NCBI RefSeq assembly: GCF_030150285.1
Contig: NZ_JASLGE010000078.1
Span: 1 to 64,000, forward strand
DNA: 64,000 nucleotides
Direction: 5' to 3'
Source: Pseudomonas sp.
GTDB taxonomy: Bacteria > Pseudomonadota > Gammaproteobacteria > Pseudomonadales > Pseudomonadaceae
The notes under the pieces were generated by a model. That model did not search any database. It saw only the letters and a list, made by a program, of their open reading frames with translations, and was not told the origin of the DNA. The position numbers were made by a program, and so were the translations under genes. Shown piece after piece: positions 16,813 to 25,240 of the stretch (position 1 is its first letter; every line of letters starts with the position of its first letter).

Positions 16813-17627
16813 AACTATCCAGACGTTTTATCTGCGTGTTGGGCTTGAGCAGCTTAAGCCCGTTGGTATGGGCCGCCGATGTACCCGGCAGCCAGGATTT
16901 ACGGGACGTGCCAAGGCTGGCCGACGCGCAAATCATTGATTACACCGAACACCCTGAAGTCGAACGCATCTACCCGATGGGCTCTATCCGTAAAATCAGC
17001 GGGCGCCTTCGTTACGAGTCGCAGGTCAATACGCGTGGCCAGACGACCGCCATTACCTATGAGTTGCCGGCCGAGCGTTCGTCCAGCGAAGCGTTTACGG
17101 CTGCCCGCGAAGCCTTGCAGGCCAAGGGTGCCGAGTTGTTGTTCTGGTGCCAGGCGCGTGATTGCGGTGAAAGCAGCCTTTGGGCCAACGAAATTTTTGG
17201 CAACTCCAAGCTGGTGGGGGCCGACGATCAGCAGTCCTACCTGTTACTGCGCAAAGCCGCTCCCGAGCACAACCAGTTGGTCGCGCTGTACGGCATTACC
17301 CGCGGCAATCGAAAAGCGTATTTGCACGTCGAACAGATGCAGGCCAATGCTGACTTGGGCCAATTGCTGCCCACCTCGGCCACCTTGCAGCGCCAGTTGA
17401 AAAGCACAGGCGAACTCAACTTCCCCGCACTTACGGGCGAACCTGATGCCCAGTGGCTGAACCTGATCAGCCGCGGATTGAACCTGGATGCCACTTCAAG
17501 AGTCACTTTGACGGGCGCTCACGCGGGCGCGTGGCGTGACGCGCTGATCGCCAAAGGGGTTCGTGCGGGCCGTCTCGAACTGGGCGATGCTCAGGTTCAG
17601 GGCTTGCGCATCGAATTGCTTCGCTAA
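16809..17627 (+). CDS. DUF4892 exported protein
   Basis: 272 residues with a signal peptide (cleavage near VWAADVPG, residue 22). The body matches DUF4892: a HPEVERIYPMGSIRKISGRLRYE segment region near 47-70, a Cys pair in FWCQARDC, and a C-terminal OmpA-like but degenerate domain with LTGEPDAQ near the end. It probably acts in the periplasm or outer membrane; function unknown. It overlaps the GST remnant by 4 bases and is closed by a terminator. Confidence 0.85.
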   Translation: MKLSRRFICVLGLSSLSPLVWAADVPGSQDLRDVPRLADAQIIDYTEHPEVERIYPMGSIRKISGRLRYESQVNTRGQTTAITYELPAERSSSEAFTAAREALQAKGAELLFWCQARDCGESSLWANEIFGNSKLVGADDQQSYLLLRKAAPEHNQLVALYGITRGNRKAYLHVEQMQANADLGQLLPTSATLQRQLKSTGELNFPALTGEPDAQWLNLISRGLNLDATSRVTLTGAHAGAWRDALIAKGVRAGRLELGDAQVQGLRIELLR

Positions 17628-17640
17628 ACATTTCTCTGCG

Positions 17641-17675
17641 ACGGCTACACTCCCCGTAGCCGTTGTTTCTTTCTG
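17641..17675 (+). terminator. Terminator after the DUF4892 gene
   Basis: ACGGCTAC, loop ACTCCCC, GTAGCCGT, then TGTTTCTTTCT: an 8-bp stem with a T-rich tail, 13 bases after the stop and 27 bases before the next ATG. Confidence 0.75.
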
Positions 17676-17701
17676 ATTCTGTAACGCTCTGCAGGACACA
17701 C

Positions 17702-18751
17702 ATGCTTAATAACGATCGCCTGCTGGTGCAGATCCTGCTACTGGTGTTGTTCGGTGCCAGTCTGTGGGTGATGGCCCCTTTCTGGTCTGCCTTGTTTTGG
17801 GGGGCGGTGCTGGCATTTTCCAGTTGGCCTTTGATGCGTTTGCTGACCCGTGTGTTGAACGGTCGGGAAACACTGGCGGCGAGCATTCTAACCCTGGGCT
17901 GGATGTTGCTGGTGGCCGGGCCGCTGGTATGGCTGGGTTTTAACCTGGCCGACCATGTACGAGACGCCACGACCTTTATCAAGGATGTCCAGCTGGAGGG
18001 CCTGCCCGAAGCGCCCACCTGGCTGGTAGGGATACCCTTCGTTGGTGAGCGGCTGGATGGCCTCTGGAATACCCTCGACGAGCAGGGGGCCGCATTGTTG
18101 GGGGCACTCAAGCCTTACCTGGGGCAAGTAGGCAACTGGTTACTCGCCCGAAGCGCGCAAATCGGCGGCGGTATTCTTGAAATGACACTGAGCATTGTGT
18201 TCGTGTTCTTTTTCTACCGCGACGGCCCTCGGCTGGCGAGCTTTGTGCACGGGCTGCTTGAACGGCTGATCGGCGAGCGCGCGCATTACTATCAGGAACT
18301 GGTGGCGGGCACCGTGCAGCGTGTGGTGAACGGGGTGATCGGCACGGCGGCGGCCCAAGGGCTGCTGGCGCTGATTGGCTTCTTGATCGCCGGGGTGCCC
18401 GGCGCACTGGTACTGGGCCTTGGCACCTTTCTGCTCAGCCTGATACCGATGGGGCCGCCGCTGATATGGATCCCGGCCACGGCCTGGCTGGCCTGGAAGG
18501 GGGAGTACGGCATGGCGATCTTCCTTGGCATTTGGGGCACGTTGGTCATCAGCGGTGTCGATAACGTGCTCAAGCCTTACCTCATCAGCCGGGGCGGAAA
18601 TCTGCCATTGGTGATCGTGTTGCTGGGGGTGTTTGGCGGCTTGATCGCGTTCGGGTTTATCGGGCTGTTTATCGGCCCGACTTTGCTGGCGATTGCCTAC
18701 AGCCTGCTGCTGGACTGGAGTGCCAGCCAGCAGAGCAAGGACAGGACTTAG
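17702..18751 (+). CDS. AI-2E family (PerM-type) transporter
   Basis: A 349-residue inner-membrane protein with two N-terminal helix pairs, an extramembrane domain (about 70-140) and a block of C-terminal helices with the family motif GPPLIWIPATAWL and LKPYLISRG. The family is annotated as autoinducer-2 exporters (TqsA), but many members are Na+/H+ antiporters or permeases of unknown cargo. Start at ATG 17702 giving MLNNDRLLVQ. Its stop shares four bases with the convergent methyltransferase gene. Confidence 0.88.
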   Translation: MLNNDRLLVQILLLVLFGASLWVMAPFWSALFWGAVLAFSSWPLMRLLTRVLNGRETLAASILTLGWMLLVAGPLVWLGFNLADHVRDATTFIKDVQLEGLPEAPTWLVGIPFVGERLDGLWNTLDEQGAALLGALKPYLGQVGNWLLARSAQIGGGILEMTLSIVFVFFFYRDGPRLASFVHGLLERLIGERAHYYQELVAGTVQRVVNGVIGTAAAQGLLALIGFLIAGVPGALVLGLGTFLLSLIPMGPPLIWIPATAWLAWKGEYGMAIFLGIWGTLVISGVDNVLKPYLISRGGNLPLVIVLLGVFGGLIAFGFIGLFIGPTLLAIAYSLLLDWSASQQSKDRT

Positions 18752-19218
18752 CCGAATTTTGGCCCTGAGCGTGTGTTCTTACCCTTGGCCAAGCGATCGT
18801 ACAGCACCACATTAACGGTGGCGGCGAGGTTCATGCAGCCCTGGGTCGGGATGTAAATCACGTCTTCGCACCAGTCCAGCACGTCCTTGCCCAGCGACCC
18901 GTCCTCGGGGCCGAAGATATAAATCGCCCGGTCCGGATGCGTGTACTCGGGCAGGGGGCGAGCCCCTTCAACCATTTCCACCGCGACCGGAATGCAGCCC
19001 AATGGGATGATTTTTTTCAGGTCGTCGATGCCGATCAGCGGAATATCCTGATGGATCTTTTTGGTGTCCGTGATGAAGTCGCGGGCACGCTCATAGCGTT
19101 TGCCGGTGTAAAACACCGACGCCACGCTGTAGCAACCAGCCGCACGCATCACCGAGCCTACGTTTTCCGGTGATTTGGGGTTATACAAACCAATGCAGCT
19201 GTACCGTTTGTTTGCCAC
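18748..19218 (-). CDS. SpoU/TrmL-like RNA 2'-O-methyltransferase
   Basis: A 156-residue SPOUT methyltransferase. It shows the three SpoU motifs: NPKSPENVGSVMRAAGCY at the N-terminus, IYIFGPEDGSLGKDVL in the middle, and the knotted SAM site IPTQGCMNLAATVNVVLYD. Single-domain length and the NPKSPENVGS start point to a TrmL/TrmH-like enzyme acting on tRNA or rRNA, target not readable. The GTG at 19218 gives the standard MANKRYSC start. Confidence 0.88.
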   Translation of the reverse strand: MANKRYSCIGLYNPKSPENVGSVMRAAGCYSVASVFYTGKRYERARDFITDTKKIHQDIPLIGIDDLKKIIPLGCIPVAVEMVEGARPLPEYTHPDRAIYIFGPEDGSLGKDVLDWCEDVIYIPTQGCMNLAATVNVVLYDRLAKGKNTRSGPKFG

Positions 19219-19359
19219 GTGCCGTCGCCCTTCAGAAAAAAGACGCGAGTATACCGGCAATGACGCGCCTCGCTAGGCGTGAGCGAGCGCCGCCGACCCG
19301 GGAGCGCCAGGGTGAGCGGCGCTCGACAGCGGGCGTGTGGGCCCGCTTCTACCGGCGGG

Positions 19360-19734
19360 TTACTCGTCTTTTTTCATCAACCCGGCCAGTGCGGCGAACG
19401 GGTTGTGGGTGGCCTTGGCGACTTTCGGGCTGCTGATGGAGTTGTCCGAAAAGTACTGTTGGTCGGTGTAGCGCGAGTGTTCGTTGTCGTGGCAGTACAG
19501 GCACAGCAGCTCCCAGTTTGAGCCGTCCTGGGGGTTGTTGTCGTGATTGTGGTCGCGGTGGTGAACCGTCAGTTCACTCAGGCGCTTACCCGCAAACTCA
19601 CGGGCGCAACGACCGCACACGTGGGGGTACATTTTCAAGGCTTTATCGCGATAGCCCATTTCGCGGTCACGCTGGGCATCCGCCAGGATGCGGTCCAGTT
19701 TGGCGGTGTGTGACGGTGGGTTGGCCGAACTCAT
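19360..19734 (-). CDS. yajD: YajD-family HNH nuclease
   Basis: A 124-residue protein with a compact HNH domain: zinc ligands CGRC (about 40-43) and CLYC (about 78-81) around the HHRDHNHDNN catalytic segment, and a C-terminal NPFAAL tail. YajD proteins are widespread housekeeping HNH proteins of unknown cellular role. ATG at 19734. Confidence 0.9.
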   Translation of the reverse strand: MSSANPPSHTAKLDRILADAQRDREMGYRDKALKMYPHVCGRCAREFAGKRLSELTVHHRDHNHDNNPQDGSNWELLCLYCHDNEHSRYTDQQYFSDNSISSPKVAKATHNPFAALAGLMKKDE

Positions 19735-19786
19735 GGGTTCACCTTTTAAGACGAATGACGGTTAGGTCGTGAAGTTTAGCTGTTGA

Positions 19787-20473
19787 TCAGCCTTTGATTT
19801 TTTCAGCAATCCAGATGGTGTGACGTGTGCCTTTGTTGCCGTGGGCGAACACCTGCACTTCTTCGGCCTTGAAGCCGGCCTTGCGCAGTTTGTCCGAGAA
19901 CTGCTTGTCGGCACTGGCAGACCACACGGCCAACACGCCCTTGGAGCGCAACGCCTTGGCGCAGGCGCTGAGGCCGCCGGCTGAATACAGCCAACTGTTG
20001 GCTTTTTGCGTCAGGCCTTCGGGGCCATTGTCGACATCCAGCATGATGGCGTCAAAGCCATCGGGTTCAGCCTGCAGCACCTTGGCCACGTCTTCCAGGC
20101 GGATCACGGTACGCGGGTCTTGCAGCGGGTTACCGGCTTTTTCGCCCAGCGGGCCACGGTTCCACGCCACAACCCCCGGTACCAGTTCGGCCACCACCAC
20201 CTCGGCGGTTTTACCCAGGTGTTTGAGAGCCGAGGCCAGGGTAAAGCCCATGCCCAGGCCGCCGATCAGCACCCGTGACCCGGGGCGTCCGGCCACCTTG
20301 CGGCACGGAATCTCGGCCAGTGCGTCCTCGGAGCCGTGCATGCGGGTGTTCATCAACTGGCCACCGTCGCCGCCCTGAATTTTGATCACGAAGTCTTCGC
20401 CATACTCGAACAGGCACAAGGCACCGCCATTTTCAGGGATCGGGGTGGTGTCGAGCAAAACAAAACGTTTCAT
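19787..20473 (-). CDS. Spermidine-synthase-like methyltransferase-fold protein
   Basis: A 228-residue Rossmann protein of the spermidine synthase superfamily: LIGGLGMGFTLASAL is the nucleotide-binding glycine loop, VVAELVPGVVAWNRG the acidic strand 2, and DAIMLDVDNGPEG the strand 4 motif. It lacks the full polyamine-synthase signature, so an aminopropyl transfer role is not assured. Start at ATG 20473 (MKRFVLLDTT); divergent from the small exported protein that follows. Confidence 0.82.
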   Translation of the reverse strand: MKRFVLLDTTPIPENGGALCLFEYGEDFVIKIQGGDGGQLMNTRMHGSEDALAEIPCRKVAGRPGSRVLIGGLGMGFTLASALKHLGKTAEVVVAELVPGVVAWNRGPLGEKAGNPLQDPRTVIRLEDVAKVLQAEPDGFDAIMLDVDNGPEGLTQKANSWLYSAGGLSACAKALRSKGVLAVWSASADKQFSDKLRKAGFKAEEVQVFAHGNKGTRHTIWIAEKIKG

Positions 20474-20557
20474 GGAAATCTCGTCGAAGAGGGGGCAAAA
20501 ACAATTGGTTACGAGTAGCCTGAAGGTAGACAACCCGGTCTGGTAACGGAGTGATTG

Positions 20558-20857
20558 ATGAAACGCACTATTCTAACGGCCATTGCATGGGCAGCGCTCT
20601 TGATAAGTGCAGTGCAGGCTGCGGATCTGGCACCGACCCCGGCCTTACCGGTGGCCCTGACGCCGGCACCGGGGGCTCCGGGCACGGCCGCACCAACCCC
20701 TTATCCGCAAATCACCCCGCGTGCCGTGGCCAAGCCTGCAGCGGGCAATGGCAGCCAGATGCCATTGCCCCCGATTGACCTGCCGCAGCCGCCCAAAGAC
20801 CAGCCGTTACCGGGTGTAGACGCCAAGGAAGCCAAGGGGAAATTGCCCGCTGACTGA
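20558..20857 (+). CDS. Small exported proline-rich protein, unknown
   Basis: A 99-residue protein: signal peptide (about 1-21, ending SAVQAADL) and then a low-complexity chain rich in Pro, Ala and Lys (PTPALPVALTPAPGAPG, PPIDLPQPPKDQP) with no domain. It should be periplasmic or attached to the envelope and probably lacks a fixed fold. GGAG lies 6 bases before the ATG at 20558; a TTG three bases earlier is possible. Function unknown. Confidence 0.7.
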   Translation: MKRTILTAIAWAALLISAVQAADLAPTPALPVALTPAPGAPGTAAPTPYPQITPRAVAKPAAGNGSQMPLPPIDLPQPPKDQPLPGVDAKEAKGKLPAD

Positions 20858-20900
20858 TGCCAGCTGCTGCACCTGGCACCGTAGCAGGGCTGAGTTTTAC

Positions 20901-21005
20901 GAGGCTACGTCCGGCGGCGAAGCCGTCGTGAAACCAGGCCGCGCGGTGTTCCTGTTTGATCCGGGACTAAGGATTTACGATTGCTGCGCAACCGGACGTA
21001 GCCTC
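20901..21005. repeat. Palindromic repeat pair (REPIN-like), type 1
   Basis: GAGGCTACGTCCGG (20901-20914) and its exact complement CCGGACGTAGCCTC (20992-21005) face each other across 77 bases. This is the form of a REPIN, two REP sequences in inverted order, which RAYT transposases can mobilise; no RAYT gene is in the window. Confidence 0.6.
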
Positions 21006-21037
21006 GTTCCTTCGGCAACTGCTACGAACCACGGATT

Positions 21038-21110
21038 CTGTAGCCGCTGCCGAAGCGCCCCTGAACGGCGGTCCTGTGGCCCGCATCGCAGCCTTCGGCA
21101 GCGACTACAG
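21038..21110. repeat. Palindromic repeat pair (REPIN-like), type 2
   Basis: CTGTAGCCGCTGCCGAAG (21038-21055) and CTTCGGCAGCGACTACAG (21093-21110) pair with a single mismatch over 18 bp. The CTGTAGCCGCTGCCG core is a common intergenic repeat type in P. fluorescens-group genomes. Confidence 0.7.
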
Positions 21111-21142
21111 GCGCTAGCCTGTTCGCGATATGTTCAACAATC

Positions 21143-21169
21143 AAAAGATCGCGAGCAACTTCGATCCCG
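21143..21169. repeat. Partial REP element
   Basis: AAAAGATCGCGAGCAA followed by CTTCGATCCC: a decayed copy of the GATCGCGAGC REP type found at three other places in the window. Confidence 0.45.
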
Positions 21170-21185
21170 CCAACACGCTTCGCCG

Positions 21186-23231
21186 TTAAATCCCCAGCAC
21201 TTTGAACACAAATGCATATTCCAGTGCCACGTCACGCAGCCCCTGGTAACGGCCGCTCATACCGCCGTGCCCGGCGTCCAGCTCGGTTTTGAGCAGCAGC
21301 AGGTGGTCGTCGGTTTTCGTGGCGCGTAATTTGGCCACCCACTTGGCGGCCTCCCAGTACTGCACGCGGCTGTCGTTGTACCCGGCAATCACCAGCATCG
21401 CCGGGTACGCTTGGGCCACTACATTTTCATACGGTGCGTAAGCTTTTATGCGGGCGTACACCTCGGGGTCTTGCGGGTTGCCCCATTCGTCGTACTCGGT
21501 GACGGTCAGCGGCAGTTCCGGGTCGAGCATGGTGTTGAGCACATCCACAAACGGCACTTCGGCAATGGCGGCCTTGAACAGTTCAGGGCGCTGGTTGAGC
21601 ACCGCCCCAATCAACAATCCCCCCGCGCTGCCGCCACTGATGACCAGTTGATCGGCTCGGGTCAGGCCCTGGTCGATCAGGTGTTCGGCGCAGGCGATAA
21701 AGTCGCTGAAGGTGTTGGGCTTGTTCGCCTGTTTGCCCGCGCGATACCAGGCTTCACCCAGTTCTCCACCGCCGCGCACGTGGGCGATCGCGAACGCAAC
21801 ACCTCGGTCGAGCAGGCTCAAGCGCGCATGGGAGAACCATGGGTCCAGGCTTTCGCCATAGGCTCCGTAGCCATACAGGTACAACGGCGCAGGTTGGCCT
21901 ACGGCATCGCGCCTGACCACCAGGCTGATGGGCACGTGTGTGCCGTCTGCGGCGGTCGCCCAGAGCCGCTGGCTGACGTAGTCATCGGCATTGAAAGGGC
22001 CCAGCACCGGTGTTTCTTTCAGTACGGTTTGCTCGCCTGTTGCCAGCGTCAGTTGCCGCACTTGCGCCGGTCGATTCAACGCCTCGTAGCGCAAGCGTAT
22101 AAAGGGGTTGTCGAACTCAAGGCTGTCTTGCACGTATAGGCTGTAGGCCGCGTCCGGTAGCTGCACGCGATACGACGGCAAGCCATTGGGGCGTATCTCG
22201 ATTATCGGCAGGCCGCCTTCACGCAGGCTCAAGCACAGCGCGTTGGCATTCAGGGTCAGGCCTTCGAGCATCACGGCATCGCTGTGGGCGACCAGGCGCT
22301 GCCAGTCACTGCGCTGGGGCACCTGTGCGGTGGCGACATACAGGGCAAAGTTGATGCCGTCCTGATTGGTGCGGATAAACCAGGCCCATTGGCCCTGATA
22401 CAGGCCGTGGTCAACGCTGTAATCGTGGTCCTCAACCCGGGGTGCCAGGCACTGGAAGGGGTGCTGCGGCTGATCGGCGTCTACAACCCAGCTCTCACTG
22501 GTGGTTTTACTGTTAAGCAGCAGGATGAGTTGGCGCTCGGAACTGGCGCGGTAGCAATGCAGGAAAAAACGCCCGTCGGGCTCATGAAACACTTCATGGG
22601 CCAGGGGTTCGCCCAAGGTATGACGCAGCAGTTTGTGCGGGCGATGGGTGTCGTCCAGCGTTGCGAAAAACAACGTATTGCTGTCATTGGCCCACGTCAT
22701 GCTGCCGTCGGCGTCCTCGAAGGGCAGCTCGGTGACGTCGCCGCTGCTCAACGTCTTGACGAACAGGCGGTAGGTTTCTTCGCCGCTGGTGTCCAGGCTG
22801 TAGGCCAGGCGCTGGTGGTCGGGGCTGATGCTGAAAGCCCCCAGCGCGATAAAACCACCATCGGCCAGGGCATTGGGGTCCAGCAATAACTGCTCGGCAC
22901 TTTCGTCCACGGTTTGGCTGTCGTCGGCCGGGCGTGGGCAGCGATAGTGACGTGGGTATTCGTCGCCAGCGTGGGTGCGTGTGTAATACAAAAACGGCCC
23001 CCACGGGGAGGGCAGCGACAGGTCGGTCTCGCGTATGCGGCCTTTGATCTCTTCAAACAGCGTCTCACGCAATTCGGCCTGATCGGCCAGTTGCGCTTGT
23101 TGGTAGCTGTTTTCCGCTTTCAGGTAGTCCAGAACCTCTTCGCTGTCGCGATTTTGTAACCATGAATACGGGTCAGCCCCCTTGGCTTTGCGTGCGATTG
23201 GGGGGCTGTTTGCGTAGGCTGATTCGGTCAT
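21186..23231 (-). CDS. S9 family peptidase, oligopeptidase B-like
   Basis: A 681-residue cytoplasmic prolyl-oligopeptidase-family enzyme. An N-terminal beta-propeller (about 70-400) covers an alpha/beta-hydrolase domain with nucleophile Ser535 in GGSAGG, Asp620 in YNDSRVQYWE and His655 in AGHGG. The YGAYG segment and the GGGELGEAWY motif are typical of oligopeptidase B (protease II), which cleaves short peptides after Arg or Lys. Length agrees with E. coli PtrB. Start at ATG 23231 (MTESAYANSP). Confidence 0.9.
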   Translation of the reverse strand: MTESAYANSPPIARKAKGADPYSWLQNRDSEEVLDYLKAENSYQQAQLADQAELRETLFEEIKGRIRETDLSLPSPWGPFLYYTRTHAGDEYPRHYRCPRPADDSQTVDESAEQLLLDPNALADGGFIALGAFSISPDHQRLAYSLDTSGEETYRLFVKTLSSGDVTELPFEDADGSMTWANDSNTLFFATLDDTHRPHKLLRHTLGEPLAHEVFHEPDGRFFLHCYRASSERQLILLLNSKTTSESWVVDADQPQHPFQCLAPRVEDHDYSVDHGLYQGQWAWFIRTNQDGINFALYVATAQVPQRSDWQRLVAHSDAVMLEGLTLNANALCLSLREGGLPIIEIRPNGLPSYRVQLPDAAYSLYVQDSLEFDNPFIRLRYEALNRPAQVRQLTLATGEQTVLKETPVLGPFNADDYVSQRLWATAADGTHVPISLVVRRDAVGQPAPLYLYGYGAYGESLDPWFSHARLSLLDRGVAFAIAHVRGGGELGEAWYRAGKQANKPNTFSDFIACAEHLIDQGLTRADQLVISGGSAGGLLIGAVLNQRPELFKAAIAEVPFVDVLNTMLDPELPLTVTEYDEWGNPQDPEVYARIKAYAPYENVVAQAYPAMLVIAGYNDSRVQYWEAAKWVAKLRATKTDDHLLLLKTELDAGHGGMSGRYQGLRDVALEYAFVFKVLGI

Positions 23232-23331
23232 TGGGTGTTTCCTGAAACCTGCGTGAAAAGAGATGAGGCTGACGGCAGTGCAGCCGCACTGTCTAAAAGC
23301 CGTTATCATAGTGCCTCATTGCCTGCCGACC

Positions 23332-23826
23332 ATGAATACCATGAACGAGAACGACTATCTGATCGCCTGGGGCCTTTACGCCTTTGCTGCCGCGGGCTGC
23401 CTGCTCGTCTGGTTTCGCCTGACGCGCTTCATGTGGCGCTGGTTGCGCGAGCCACTGCGGGTGTTGATGGCGGTGCTGTTGTTCAGCCCGACCATCGTTG
23501 ACCCGGTTCAGAATACGTTCGCGCCTGCCATTGCGATCACCGCGCTGGACCTGGCCTTTAAAGTGGACAACAACGCCTGGCGTGCGGTGTCTGAGTTATT
23601 GATGTACAGCATCCTGGCGCTGTGTGTGTATGGCGTGTTCGTGTTGATTCGCTGGCCTATTGAGCGTGCTCGCAAGGCCCGCCTGGCGCAGGCCGCTGCT
23701 AATCAGCAGGCGCAGGCCGACGACCCTGAAGACGACCAGCCATTTGGCTCGGCGGGTGATGAGCGCCTGGTTCGTGCGAGCGCGCCGCGCCCGGCAGCGC
23801 CGACGCGGGTTGAACCGCGGGTGTAA
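23332..23826 (+). CDS. Two-helix membrane protein, unknown
   Basis: About 164 residues. Hydrophobic helices at about 11-27, 42-60 and 90-110 are followed by a charged, Gln/Asp/Pro-rich cytoplasmic tail. No known domain. It starts the set with the YafJ-type amidotransferase and the DUF2937 gene, all in one direction. ATG 23332 or 23341; neither has a clear ribosome site. Confidence 0.7.
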   Translation: MNTMNENDYLIAWGLYAFAAAGCLLVWFRLTRFMWRWLREPLRVLMAVLLFSPTIVDPVQNTFAPAIAITALDLAFKVDNNAWRAVSELLMYSILALCVYGVFVLIRWPIERARKARLAQAAANQQAQADDPEDDQPFGSAGDERLVRASAPRPAAPTRVEPRV

Positions 23827-23862
23827 TCCTTTTTTGTTGAGCTTGAATGCGAGAGTGCGAGC

Positions 23863-24639
23863 GTGTGTGAATTATTGGGCATGAGCGCCAACGTCCCAAC
23901 CGATATTGTGTTCAGTTTTACCGGCCTGATGCAGCGTGGCGGGCGCACCGGCCCGCACCGTGATGGCTGGGGCATTGCCTTTTACGAAGGGCGCGGCCTG
24001 CGTCTGTTCCAGGACCCGGCCGCCAGTTGCGACTCTGAAGTCGCGTTGCTGGTGCAGCGTTACCCGATCAAAAGTGAAGTGGTCATCGGTCATATTCGCC
24101 AGGCCAATGTCGGCAAGGTGTGCCTGTCCAATACGCACCCTTTTGTGCGTGAGCTTTGGGGCCGTAACTGGTGTTTTGCGCACAACGGCCAATTGGCGGA
24201 TTTCGCACCGAGCACCACGTTTTATCGGCCCGTGGGCGATACCGACAGCGAGGCCGCGTTCTGCGACCTGCTCAATCGCGTGCGTGAAGCCTTTCCCGAA
24301 CCGGTCGACGTGGAGCGCATTCTGCCGGTGCTGGTGGAGGCCTGCGCCGAGTATCGCAGCAAGGGCGTGTTCAATTGCATGCTCAGCGACGGCGACTGGC
24401 TGTTTTGCTATTGCTCCACCAAGCTCGCTCAGATCACCCGTCGCGCGCCTTTTGGCCCGGCCCGCCTCAAAGATGTCGACGTGATCGTGGACTTTCAGTC
24501 TGAAACCACACCCAACGATGTTGTGACGGTTATTGCCACCGAGCCACTGACCGAAAATGAAACCTGGACGCGCTACGAGCCCGGCCAGTGGAGCCTGTGG
24601 CGGCGCGGCGAATGCGTGAGCCAAGGCACAACCGAATAA
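23863..24639 (+). CDS. Class II glutamine amidotransferase, YafJ-like
   Basis: A 258-residue Ntn-type amidotransferase. The GTG start at 23863 gives Met-Cys-Glu-Leu-Leu, so removal of Met exposes the catalytic Cys2. The motifs HRDGWGIAFYEG, IGHIRQANVG, WCFAHNGQLAD and GDTDSEAAFCDLL match the YafJ/GATase_4 group. These hydrolyse the gamma-glutamyl amide bond, but the physiological acceptor of most members is unknown. 12 bp before the DUF2937 gene. Confidence 0.88.
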   Translation: MCELLGMSANVPTDIVFSFTGLMQRGGRTGPHRDGWGIAFYEGRGLRLFQDPAASCDSEVALLVQRYPIKSEVVIGHIRQANVGKVCLSNTHPFVRELWGRNWCFAHNGQLADFAPSTTFYRPVGDTDSEAAFCDLLNRVREAFPEPVDVERILPVLVEACAEYRSKGVFNCMLSDGDWLFCYCSTKLAQITRRAPFGPARLKDVDVIVDFQSETTPNDVVTVIATEPLTENETWTRYEPGQWSLWRRGECVSQGTTE

Positions 24640-24651
24640 GGATGGGTGTGT

Positions 24652-25185
24652 ATGTTGCTGAGCTACCTGCGGTTGGTGCTGTTCACGCTGGGCCTGTTGA
24701 TCGGTGTGCAAGTGCCGGGGTTTATCAATGACTACGCCAACCGGGTCGAAGCTCATCTGATCGAAGCTCAAACCGGCCTGGCCGGGTTCCAGAACACCGC
24801 CAACCAGTTCTTCAAGGGTGATTTGCAGGCCTTGGTGGCGCATTACCAGGCCAGCGATGACCCGGTGTTCAACAGTGACGCCGGCAGCCTGGGCACTCTG
24901 CTCCAGCGCCAGCGCCTGCTGGATGACCAATTCCAGGCCATGCAAGGCCCGTGGTACCGGCGCGCCTTGCACGTGGCCTATGCGGCCGATCCGGCCATTC
25001 GCGACGAGACCTTCAACGCCTACACCTACCAAGTGTTGCTGTCACCTGGTGCGATCGGCTGGGCAATGGCGGGTGCCTTGCTGTTTTCCTTTATTATCGA
25101 AGGCTTCTTCCGGCTGGTGGACTGGGTTGTGCTGGGCGGTAAGCGCCAGCGCGAACGCCTTGCCCGGCGTGAGCGCAGCCGTTAG
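24652..25185 (+). CDS. DUF2937 membrane protein
   Basis: A 177-residue protein with a hydrophobic helix at the start (about 5-22), a long soluble middle (about 25-125) that may lie in the periplasm, and a second helix (about 130-155) followed by a basic tail (KRQRERLARRERSR). This layout fits DUF2937, function unknown. AAGGA lies 9 bases before ATG 24652; a GTG 6 bases upstream is also possible. Follows the amidotransferase gene closely. Confidence 0.82.
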   Translation: MLLSYLRLVLFTLGLLIGVQVPGFINDYANRVEAHLIEAQTGLAGFQNTANQFFKGDLQALVAHYQASDDPVFNSDAGSLGTLLQRQRLLDDQFQAMQGPWYRRALHVAYAADPAIRDETFNAYTYQVLLSPGAIGWAMAGALLFSFIIEGFFRLVDWVVLGGKRQRERLARRERSR

Positions 25186-25240
25186 GTCGCGCTCCAGAGC
25201 GGCCGTTTTCAGCCCATAAAAAGACCACAGGAGCGCCGCC

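Larger units (their letters stand above)
20858..21185. other. Gene-free stretch filled with palindromic repeats
   Basis: 328 bases between the proline-rich protein gene and the peptidase gene (which ends here from the other side). It holds two palindromic pairs of different sequence (20901-21005 and 21038-21110) and a partial REP (21143-21169). No coding frame with a ribosome site was seen. The repeats probably end both converging transcripts. Confidence 0.7.

Noticed and set aside
23872..25032. Open frame of 386 codons opposite the amidotransferase and DUF2937 genes
   Set aside because: Covers two real genes and has no recognisable family.
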